Source: Acidobacteriota bacterium
GTDB lineage: Bacteria > Acidobacteriota > Aminicenantia > Aminicenantales > Saccharicenantaceae
Length of the DNA: 35,644 nucleotides
Direction of reading: 5' to 3'
NCBI GenBank assembly: GCA_029571905.1
Contig: JAKPXU010000001.1
Location: 1-35,644, forward strand
Below, piece by piece: positions 18,214-24,877 of the stretch (positions are counted from its first letter, which is position 1; every line of letters begins with the position of its first letter). The notes beneath the pieces are model-generated. The model had not been told where the DNA came from. It saw only the letters and a program-made list of their open reading frames with translations, and did no database searches. Made by a program: the position numbers and the translations under genes.

Positions 18214-20323
18214 CTTCTTTTCCTTCTTCTTTTTGTTCCGGCTGTTTCTTGGTCAAAGCGGATTTCAACATTTCTGCAAAAAAACCAAATTTAGCTTCCT
18301 GCTTGGCTGCTTCCAGCTCTACCTGAATAGTTTTATCTTCTGCTTCGGCTCCTTCTTCTGTTTCTTCCTGCTGGGCCTTGACTGCTTCCAGCGCTTCTAT
18401 TTCAGATTCTTCCTCAACAATCCTTTCCTCAATCAAACGGCGATCGCTCTTTTTCGATTTAAATTTCTTATCTTCGGTTGGTTCTTTTTTCTTTTTACCA
18501 GGTTTTCCTTCTTTCTCTTTTTCTTTGGCTTTCTCTTTCTTAACCGGTTCAAGCGTAACTTTGATTTCAGCTTCCTGGGTCGGAGGCGCAACTACTTTCG
18601 CCTGGATTTCTTCCACTACCTTTTCGACACCGGCACCTTCTTGCTCTTCAGGAACAGCCCTTTCCTGGCTCACGATTGTCTCGGCTTCAGCTCGGCTACC
18701 AGCCAGTTGCTCGGCCAGCGATTCGAGAAAAGAGGACGCAGCTTTCTCTTCCTCTGCCGGAATCTCCTTTGGTTCAAGTGATTCTTGATAAATATAAATC
18801 CCTTCTTTTTTCTCCGACGCTACAAATTCAGGTGCATTATTAAGGACATATTCAACATCTTCAGCAGTCGTTGCCCGCAGCAGGTCAACCAGATGATAAG
18901 CCCGCAAAAAATGCAGCGACCGGTTATTGCCTGTCAGCTCTGGCGTCTTAAAGACCTTAACCAGCAATTGTCTCAAATCCAGACCTTGGCTTTCTTCCTG
19001 CCTGGTCAAAAGGTGGGCAACAGTTTCCCGGTCGAGATTGAGGCTTTTATTGGCCATAGCCAGAGTAAAGGCCTCTCCCTGGCTCAGACTAAAGCGTCCG
19101 GTAGCAGGATCATATTCCAATCGGTAAGTGGCAGTTTTCTTCTTAGACTTTTTGATCCAGAAGGTAAAAGTATCTTCAGATTTACGGTTAATGGTCAGGC
19201 TTGTTCCCTGAGGAATATTATTGGTCTGAAAATATTCAGCCAGTCCAAGGATAAAATTACCCTCAGGGTAATAGTAAACAGTATAGGATTTGCCATCCTC
19301 ATCATCAACGAACTGATATTCTCTTGAGGTGAATTCACGGGAGAGACTGCGTGGGAGGCGGATGGCGCCGGACAGAATTTCTCGCCAGGTCAGATAAACT
19401 TTAAATGGGAAAGAATCAACCCTGGTATATTGCAGGCCTTCCCCCTGCCCAAGATCAGGTACCGGAGCCAGGGGGCTGGAGATGGGCAGTCCTTCAGGCA
19501 GCTTATTAAGCACACTCTTCAAGTGCCACTTACCCCAATTTTTGGTTGAGAGGCAGATAAAATCTTTGCGATATTTCTTCTCAAACAGAAAATTTAAGGA
19601 CAGACAATAAAGTTCAAAGAGATCGCTGGATGGCTCAAGACCAAAATACTTTTTAACCATCTCTTCGCTCGAGACAGATGCCTTGCTGGTAGCCAGCTCC
19701 TCCGAAATTTCTTTAATTTTTTCTTCCGGGATTTCAATTCTTTTTGAACTAAGCTGCCAGAAATCATTCCAGCTGAAGAAAGTAGCTGATCCACTCAGGG
19801 CTTTCCTTAAGTTTCGCTCTAAAGCCTTAATATCCTTTTCGGTCATGGGCAGTTCGGTCTGCCTCGGATCGCGTTCCTCTTCTAGAATCTCAGGTTCTTT
19901 GCCCTGCCCCTCAGGGTTAGAAGGCAGCAGGACCTCTGTTTTGGTTTTTTTTATGTAGTCCAGATAACGACGGAAAGGTCCTCCTCCGTCGTAATCAACT
20001 TCCAGCATTTCGTAAGGGAAATTGGGCAGTCTGGTTTTATTTATTACTTTTAGTACCACTCCGCCCTGAAAATGCTCGGTAGCTTTGCTGCCGACCTGTA
20101 GATTTTCATCATATTCTTTATAGATAAAATCACCTATTTCGTAGCGGGCATTGGGATCATAAATTTTGACCGTCTGATGCCGTTCGCTGGCCGTCTTGGC
20201 AAAAGCCAGTTTTTCTGCCAGTTCAGCAGTGGTCAAAGGCCGATTGGTCCTGCTCAATTCCTGTTCAATTACGGCCAGATCTTCGGCAGTTATGGCCGTA
20301 ATTTTTAAATTTTCTTTATCCAT
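18203..20323 (-). CDS. Uncharacterised 706-residue protein with winged-helix-like and B3-like regions
   Basis: I do not recognise a named family. Residues about 10-45 (DLAVIEQELSRTNRPLTTAE) look like a winged-helix/HARE-type segment. Residues 61-136 form a beta-rich module (YEIGDFIYKEYDENLQVGSK, ending RRYLDYIKKT) like domains often paired with such helices in Chloroflexi proteins. Residues about 322-380 (LPRSLSREF, then DEDGKSYTVYY, GLAEYFQTNNIPQG) have the spacing of a B3/double-psi-barrel DNA-binding fold; this is only a pattern impression. From about 520 to the end the chain is Lys/Glu-rich low complexity (KEKAKEKEKEGKPGKKKKEP). There is no signal peptide or membrane segment. Its ATG lies 3 nt after the argF stop, so it is translated from the same mRNA. 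A nucleic-acid-binding or regulatory role is inferred. Confidence 0.7.
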   Translation of the reverse strand: MDKENLKITAITAEDLAVIEQELSRTNRPLTTAELAEKLAFAKTASERHQTVKIYDPNARYEIGDFIYKEYDENLQVGSKATEHFQGGVVLKVINKTRLPNFPYEMLEVDYDGGGPFRRYLDYIKKTKTEVLLPSNPEGQGKEPEILEEERDPRQTELPMTEKDIKALERNLRKALSGSATFFSWNDFWQLSSKRIEIPEEKIKEISEELATSKASVSSEEMVKKYFGLEPSSDLFELYCLSLNFLFEKKYRKDFICLSTKNWGKWHLKSVLNKLPEGLPISSPLAPVPDLGQGEGLQYTRVDSFPFKVYLTWREILSGAIRLPRSLSREFTSREYQFVDDEDGKSYTVYYYPEGNFILGLAEYFQTNNIPQGTSLTINRKSEDTFTFWIKKSKKKTATYRLEYDPATGRFSLSQGEAFTLAMANKSLNLDRETVAHLLTRQEESQGLDLRQLLVKVFKTPELTGNNRSLHFLRAYHLVDLLRATTAEDVEYVLNNAPEFVASEKKEGIYIYQESLEPKEIPAEEEKAASSFLESLAEQLAGSRAEAETIVSQERAVPEEQEGAGVEKVVEEIQAKVVAPPTQEAEIKVTLEPVKKEKAKEKEKEGKPGKKKKEPTEDKKFKSKKSDRRLIEERIVEEESEIEALEAVKAQQEETEEGAEAEDKTIQVELEAAKQEAKFGFFAEMLKSALTKKQPEQKEEGKEEKK

Positions 20324-20326
20324 TGG

Positions 20327-21247
20327 TTATTTTTTCCCCATTAAATTCATCATGATAACTTTTTGCACATGCAATCTATTTTCAGCCTGATCATAGACTA
20401 TCGAATTTGGCGAGTCGATAACCTCATCGGTCACCTCTTCACCCCGATGGGCTGGCAGACAGTGCATGAAATAAGCACCTGGTTTTGCCCTGGAAAACAA
20501 TTCCCGATTAACCTGATAAGGAGAAAAGATCGCCCTCCTCATTTCTTTTTCTGCTTCCTGACCCATTGAAGCCCAGACATCTGTATAAACGGCATCAGCT
20601 TCTCTAACCGCCTCAACAGGATCATTGGTAATAGTCAGCTCAAAATCCGTTCCCTGTCCGTCTTCTCTGGCCCAGTCTATAATTTCCTTCTTTGGTTCAT
20701 AACCAGGAGGGGTAGCCACAGCCATTTTCATTCCTGCCTTGGCCGCAGCCAGCATCAGGCTGTGGGCAACATTGTTTCCGTCGCCGACATAAGCCAGCTT
20801 CAGACCGGCCAGACTGCCTTTTTTTTCGAGCAGAGTGAAAACATCAGCCATAGCCTGGCAGGGATGGAGGAGATCGGTTAGAGCATTGATAACCGGAATT
20901 CTGGTGCTTTCAGCCAGTTCCAGAATAATATGGTGGCCGAAAGTTCGGATCATAATGCCGTTTACCCAGCGCTCCAGATTTTTCCCTATATCTCTCACGC
21001 TTTCCCGCGAACCCATCTGGATATCAGAAGGTGCCAGATAAATGGCCTCACCGCCTAGCTGTAGCATCCCGACTTCGAAGGTCATCCTTGTCCGGAGAGA
21101 AGGTTTCTGGAAAATCATAGCCAGAATCCTGTCCTTGAGAACTGAGCGATATTTCTCCGGGTTTTTTTTCATCCTGGTGGTTAAATCTAAGATTTCATTA
21201 AATTCATAACGGCTCAGCTCATGTATCGTAATGAAGTCTTTTTTCAT
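20327..21247 (-). CDS. argF: Ornithine carbamoyltransferase
   Basis: This enzyme transfers the carbamoyl group of carbamoyl phosphate to ornithine to give citrulline, or runs in reverse in catabolic settings. The product has 306 residues, a normal length. Motifs are the carbamoyl-phosphate loop KPSLRTRMTFE (Leu in place of the more common Thr), the central HPCQAMADVFT, the ornithine-specific SMG loop in DVWASMGQE and HCLPAHRGEEV. The SMG loop argues for ornithine rather than aspartate, putrescine or oxamate as substrate. The ATG overlaps the arcC stop by 4 nt. Pairing with carbamate kinase, with no arginine deiminase visible, suggests carbamoyl-phosphate interconversion; the direction (biosynthetic or ATP-yielding) cannot be read from sequence. 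Confidence 0.95.
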   Translation of the reverse strand: MKKDFITIHELSRYEFNEILDLTTRMKKNPEKYRSVLKDRILAMIFQKPSLRTRMTFEVGMLQLGGEAIYLAPSDIQMGSRESVRDIGKNLERWVNGIMIRTFGHHIILELAESTRIPVINALTDLLHPCQAMADVFTLLEKKGSLAGLKLAYVGDGNNVAHSLMLAAAKAGMKMAVATPPGYEPKKEIIDWAREDGQGTDFELTITNDPVEAVREADAVYTDVWASMGQEAEKEMRRAIFSPYQVNRELFSRAKPGAYFMHCLPAHRGEEVTDEVIDSPNSIVYDQAENRLHVQKVIMMNLMGKK

Positions 21248-22230
21248 TGTTCTCCTCCTATTTCTAAATTTGAACTCACTGGAATACTGGCCACAATTCT
21301 TGTCCCGGAATGATTAATCAGTGCTGCCTTTAAATGACTGGCCGAAGTAATAAGGACTTCCTTTCCTCCAGCCTCAATATATTCTATGGCTGCCCTGATC
21401 TTGGGACCCATTGAACCAGGGGGAAACTCTCCCTGCTCCAGGAATTTTTTAGCTTCTTCCACCGTAATTACAGACAGCGGTTTCTGGTCCGGACGGCCAA
21501 AATGATAATAAACCCTGGAGATACCGGTCAGGATAATAAACAGATCGGCTCCTACTTCCCTGGCCAGTAAGCTTGAGGCATAATCTTTATCAATCACGGC
21601 TTCCACGCCTTCGTACAGACCCCGGCTGTTGATTATGACTGGTATGCCCCCGCCGCCGGCAGCAATCACCACCCGGCCAGACATAACCAGGTCTCTGATT
21701 ATCCATTTGGGGACAATATCAATTGGCCGGGGAGAGGGAACCACCCGGCGAAAACCGCGCCCGGCATCTTCCACCATTGCCCATTTTTTTTGCCGGGCCA
21801 GCTGCTGGGCCCTGAATTTAGGATAAAAAGGTCCGATTGGCTTGGTCGGCTTCCCAAAAGCCGGGTCATTTTTGTCTACTACGACCTGGGTAATCAGGGT
21901 AGCGACATCCTTATCTATCGACTGACGGCGAAGTTCATTGATAATGGCTTTTTCCAGCATGAAACCCATACTGCCTTCCGTCATGGCATCACAGACTTCC
22001 AGACTGAAAGGAGGGATCTTGTTGGCAGCTTCTTCCATCTGAATCAATAAATTCCCCACCTGGGGGCCGTTGCCATGAACAACAATGAGCTCATAGCCTT
22101 TTTTGATGATCTGCACCATAAGTTCAGCTGCCTTCTGGGCCTGACGCATCTGCTCTTCCTGTAGACCTTTCTGGTTTTCAGGCAATATGGCATTACCGCC
22201 AAAAGCAATCAATGCAACTTTTGCCTTCAT
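21244..22230 (-). CDS. arcC: Carbamate kinase
   Basis: This enzyme reversibly converts carbamoyl phosphate and ADP to ATP and carbamate. The product has 328 residues, slightly longer than typical. It has the amino-acid-kinase fold motifs ALIAFGGNAILP at the N-terminus, VVHGNGPQVGNLL, CDAMTEGSMGFMLE, PRPIDIV, AAGGGGIPVI and DKDYASSLLA. The start ATG is preceded by AAGGTGG at suitable spacing. It lies 78 nt downstream of the P-loop gene and overlaps argF by 4 nt, so OTC and carbamate kinase are probably made in equal amounts and could channel the labile carbamoyl phosphate. Confidence 0.95.
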   Translation of the reverse strand: MKAKVALIAFGGNAILPENQKGLQEEQMRQAQKAAELMVQIIKKGYELIVVHGNGPQVGNLLIQMEEAANKIPPFSLEVCDAMTEGSMGFMLEKAIINELRRQSIDKDVATLITQVVVDKNDPAFGKPTKPIGPFYPKFRAQQLARQKKWAMVEDAGRGFRRVVPSPRPIDIVPKWIIRDLVMSGRVVIAAGGGGIPVIINSRGLYEGVEAVIDKDYASSLLAREVGADLFIILTGISRVYYHFGRPDQKPLSVITVEEAKKFLEQGEFPPGSMGPKIRAAIEYIEAGGKEVLITSASHLKAALINHSGTRIVASIPVSSNLEIGGEQ

Positions 22231-22308
22231 CTTCTGCCACCTTACCCTTGCCTGTTCTAAGCTCTTTAAATTTTACCTTAAGACCGACTGCCGGCTGCCC
22301 AAACAGGT

Positions 22309-23613
22309 TTAAAATTCCTTCAGGATAGACTTGAGATTGGGCTGGCCAATTTCTTCCAGTTCGTAGCGAACACGAAGCATGGGCTTGTTGACTTTGATCA
22401 CCCGGTTTAAATCGATCGGGGTGGCGCTGATGACCAGATCGCAGTCTATTTTGTTGATGGTAGCAGCCAGTTCCTTTGTCTGCTTTTCTCCATAGCCCAT
22501 GGCCGGTAGCACTTTGTCTAAATGACTATACTTTTCAAAGGTCTTTTTGATGCTGCCTACAGCATAAGGCCTGGGGTCGATGATCTCGGCCGCCTCATAT
22601 TTCTGGGCAGCTACAATGCCCGCGCCGTAACGCATGCCGCCGTGAGTCAGGGTTGGACCATCCTCAATAACCAGCACCCTCTTACCCTTGATCTGAGAAC
22701 CGTCCTCGACAAAAATTGGAGAATTAGCTTTTATGACCTTGGCCTTTGGATTAATCTTCTTGATGTTGTCCATAACCAGCTTAACCTTTTCCGGCTCAGC
22801 CGTATCCATTTTATTGACCACATAGACATCAGCCCGGCGGAAATTAGTTTCGCCTGGATGATAGCCCAATTCGTGGCCGGCCCGGTGTGGATCCACCACG
22901 ACTATTTCCAGATCTGATTTATAAAAGGAGAAATCATTGTTGCCGCCATCCCAGAGGATAACGTCGGCTTCCTTTTCAGCCTGTTTCAGAATAGCGCCAT
23001 AATCAACGCCGGCATAAACGATGATGCCATTGTCAATATGGGGTTCATATTCTTCTCTTTCTTCAATCGTACATTCGTGGCGATCAAGATCTTCATAGGT
23101 GGCAAATCTCTGAACTTTCTGCTTCTCCAGGTCACCATAGGGCATGGGGTGTCTGATGACCACTACCCGGCGTCCTTTGGCTTTCAAGGTGAGAGCCACT
23201 TTTCTGGTCGTCTGGCTCTTGCCCGAACCGGTTCTGATCGCGCAAACCGATATTACCGGTTTGCGGCTCTTGATCATGGTATCGGCCGGACCTAACAGGA
23301 CAAAACTGGCTCCAGCCGCCATCACTTCAGAAGCCTTATGCATGACATATTCATGGGGAACGTCACTGTAGGCAAAATGTACTTCGTCAACCTTATGTTC
23401 CTTAATAAGATCAGTGAGCTCCGATTCAGAATAAATCGGTATACCCCTGGGATAGAGCTTCCCGGCCAGAGCAGCCGGATATTTTCTGCCTTCAATATCA
23501 GGAATCTGAGTAGCAGTAAAAGCAACTACCCGGTAATCAGGATTGTCGCGAAAATAGACATTAAAATTGTGAAAATCGCGGCCTGCAGCTCCCATGATAA
23601 TAACTTTTCTCAT
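22309..23613 (-). CDS. Cyclic 2,3-diphosphoglycerate synthetase-like P-loop protein
   Basis: I place the start at the ATG at 23613 because AAGGAG lies 7 nt upstream; this gives 434 residues. A further 13 residues would come from an upstream ATG without a ribosome binding site. Residues 1-115 form a Rossmann-like N-terminal part (MRKVIIMGAAGRDFHNFNVY). A P-loop follows at 128-133 (TGSGKS within AIRTGSGKSQTTRK), with WDGGNNDF near 221-228 and VVNKMD near 265-270. The whole chain resembles the archaeal cPGS family annotated as cyclic 2,3-diphosphoglycerate synthetase. Bacterial members are common, but their substrate is generally not established. Here it leads an operon with carbamate kinase and ornithine carbamoyltransferase, suggesting a role in that chemistry rather than cDPG synthesis. 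Confidence 0.8.
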   Translation of the reverse strand: MRKVIIMGAAGRDFHNFNVYFRDNPDYRVVAFTATQIPDIEGRKYPAALAGKLYPRGIPIYSESELTDLIKEHKVDEVHFAYSDVPHEYVMHKASEVMAAGASFVLLGPADTMIKSRKPVISVCAIRTGSGKSQTTRKVALTLKAKGRRVVVIRHPMPYGDLEKQKVQRFATYEDLDRHECTIEEREEYEPHIDNGIIVYAGVDYGAILKQAEKEADVILWDGGNNDFSFYKSDLEIVVVDPHRAGHELGYHPGETNFRRADVYVVNKMDTAEPEKVKLVMDNIKKINPKAKVIKANSPIFVEDGSQIKGKRVLVIEDGPTLTHGGMRYGAGIVAAQKYEAAEIIDPRPYAVGSIKKTFEKYSHLDKVLPAMGYGEKQTKELAATINKIDCDLVISATPIDLNRVIKVNKPMLRVRYELEEIGQPNLKSILKEF

Positions 23614-23674
23614 TTTTAAGCTCCTTTTAATAGTTTTTAACTTGATAGCCACTAACCGGCCATTAAGAATTATA

Positions 23675-23683
23675 AGTATAGCA
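23675..23683 (-). promoter_or_regulatory. Extended -10 promoter element for the arcC/argF operon
   Basis: On the minus strand the sequence TGCTATACT (23683-23675) is an extended -10 element; an overlapping downstream TATAAT (23674-23669) is an alternative. A good -35 hexamer at 17 nt is not visible, as expected if the TG extension compensates. It lies 62 nt upstream of the P-loop gene start. The rest of 23684-23799 shows no gene. Confidence 0.4.
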
Positions 23684-23799
23684 AAAATCAGGCCTTAAAG
23701 TCTAATTGAACCTGCCAGACAGAGCTCTTCCTGGATAAAATCACAGATAGTTATATTTCTATGGAGTCTGATCAGTTTTCTAAAGCAAAGGGCGAATTC

Positions 23800-23940
23800 T
23801 TAATGTTTAACTTTTTTCCCCGGCCTGGCCGGCCCTTTTTTCTCTTGAAACTCTTTCAACAGCTTTTTCTGGTTTTTGGGCTCAACCTTTCTTACCCGTT
23901 GCCAGCCAGGCTTTTGACGATTACCAAGGCCTTTACCCAT
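23800..23940 (-). CDS. Small highly basic 46-residue protein
   Basis: A short frame runs from ATG at 23940 to TAA at 23800 and encodes 46 residues starting MGKGLGNRQKPGWQRVRKVE and ending ARPGKKVKH. It is strongly basic, with many Lys/Arg and a single Trp, and has no hydrophobic segment. A strong Shine-Dalgarno (AGGGAGAAGG) lies a few nt before the ATG, which is the main reason for calling it a gene. It follows the phosphodiesterase gene on the same strand after about 97 nt. The composition resembles small ribosome- or nucleic-acid-associated proteins, but I do not recognise a family. Confidence 0.6.
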   Translation of the reverse strand: MGKGLGNRQKPGWQRVRKVEPKNQKKLLKEFQEKKGPARPGKKVKH

Positions 23941-24037
23941 TGGTTTCCTTCTCCCTATCTATTCTGTAACTCAGACTCTCTCAGCCTGAATCTCGAGGCG
24001 GCCGAAGCTTCTTGGCTTGAGTCCTCTTATCATATTA

Positions 24038-24508
24038 TCATAAGATTATTATGTCTGCCGACATCTTCTCGGCTTCCAGCAGAACAACCGTGCTAACCCC
24101 TTTTACCCAGCCACCTGTTTCGCCAGGATTGATAACTAAAAGTTCTCCCTGCTGACTTACCTGAGAACGATGAGTATGGCCAAAAACGATGATATCTACT
24201 TCTTGCTGGACATCTTCAAGAGGATAGTGAGAGACGATAAAGCACCGATTATCCTGAATAAAGCGAAAAGGAGCAGGCTTGATTTCCCCCAGATCCTTAA
24301 ACACTTTAATCAAACCTTCTTTTTCCCCGTCGCAATTACCAAAAACGGCCTTAACCGGACATTTCAGTTTTCTTAACACCTGAGCAGCAAAAGGCGCAAT
24401 TATATCTCCGGCATGAATCACCAGTGAGCAATCAGCCTGATTAAAAATGCCAACAGCTTTATTGATGGCCGCCAGATTATCGTGTGAATCTGACATAATC
24501 CCGATCAT
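24038..24508 (-). CDS. YfcE/MJ0936-type metallophosphodiesterase
   Basis: The calcineurin-like fold is clear: MIGIMSDSHDN (metal-binding DxH) at the start, then VIHAGDI, FGNCDGE, VSHYP and FGHTH with NPGE at the C-terminus. Starting at ATG 24508 the product has 156 residues, normal for this compact family. The frame continues upstream, but that extension is a read through the complement of the tRNA-Val gene and is not protein-like. Family members hydrolyse artificial phosphodiesters in a Mn-dependent manner; the natural substrate is usually unknown. A TATAAT box ends 6 nt before the ATG and there is no Shine-Dalgarno, so the mRNA is probably leaderless. Confidence 0.9.
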   Translation of the reverse strand: MIGIMSDSHDNLAAINKAVGIFNQADCSLVIHAGDIIAPFAAQVLRKLKCPVKAVFGNCDGEKEGLIKVFKDLGEIKPAPFRFIQDNRCFIVSHYPLEDVQQEVDIIVFGHTHRSQVSQQGELLVINPGETGGWVKGVSTVVLLEAEKMSADIIIL

Positions 24509-24514
24509 GTTTTT

Positions 24515-24520
24515 ATTATA
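24515..24520 (-). promoter_or_regulatory. -10 box for a leaderless phosphodiesterase transcript
   Basis: A perfect TATAAT on the minus strand (24520-24515) is separated from the ATG (24508) by AAAAAC, 6 nt. This is the same geometry as at guaA. No good -35 box is seen at 16-18 nt. Confidence 0.5.
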
Positions 24521-24659
24521 GCTCAGCCTGGATTCAAAGGAACAAAAAAAGCAGGTTGTAGACTTTTTCCCAAAACCAAAGGGATTATCGGACTGCATTC
24601 TTTTTTGATTATTTTTAAAGGCTTCAGTCCTCGTTTTGGCTACTACCGAGCTCGACCAA

Positions 24660-24682
24660 CCCTTAACTTGACAGGTTAAGGG
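24660..24682. repeat. Perfect 8-bp inverted repeat around the tRNA-Val -35 box
   Basis: CCCTTAAC (24660-24667) and GTTAAGGG (24675-24682) are perfect inverted copies flanking a 7-base centre TTGACAG that contains the consensus -35 hexamer TTGACA. No T run follows on either strand, so it is not an intrinsic terminator. The arrangement suits an operator bound by a dimeric regulator that would block the promoter. Confidence 0.6.
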
Positions 24683-24697
24683 CGATTTCATTAATAT
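24668..24697 (+). promoter_or_regulatory. Promoter for tRNA-Val
   Basis: TTGACA (24668-24673) and TAATAT (24692-24697) are 18 nt apart, and the tRNA begins at 24722. The -35 lies in the loop of the inverted repeat. The remaining part of 24521-24659 holds no recognisable feature. Confidence 0.55.
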
Positions 24698-24721
24698 ATA
24701 GAAGCCTTGAAAATATCTGGC

Positions 24722-24796
24722 AGGCGCGTAGCTCAGTGGGAGAGCGCTTCCTTGACGCGGAAGAGGCCGTGGGTTCAATCCCCTCCGCGCCTACCA
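24722..24796 (+). tRNA. tRNA-Val (anticodon GAC)
   Basis: The 75-nt sequence folds as a cloverleaf. The acceptor arm is AGGCGCG paired with CGCGCCT. The D arm is GCTC/GAGC. The anticodon stem CTTCC/GGAAG encloses the loop TTGACGC, giving anticodon GAC for valine codons GUC and GUU. The T arm has the loop TTCAATC. The discriminator A and the CCA end are encoded. The T stem GTGGG/CCCTC contains one T-T mismatch, and the base after the anticodon is G rather than the usual A. thrS begins 81 nt downstream. Confidence 0.95.
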
Positions 24797-24877
24797 TTAT
24801 CCCTGATTTTTCCGGGTATAAAAGTCAGTTTTGTTTATGGTAGAATGTAGAATAAAGATCAAAGCTAAGTTGAGTCA

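Noticed and set aside
18233-19327. Phe/Ser-rich plus-strand frames opposite the 706-residue gene
   Set aside because: They are the complement of Lys/Glu-rich codons, which read as Phe/Leu/Ser; there is no ribosome binding site or domain.
23761-24096. Plus-strand 111-codon frame
   Set aside because: It is antisense to the small basic protein and the phosphodiesterase end, has no ribosome binding site and no family resemblance.
24509-24778. Upstream extension of the phosphodiesterase reading frame
   Set aside because: It reads through the complement of tRNA-Val and the promoter region; the conserved N-terminus starts at 24508.
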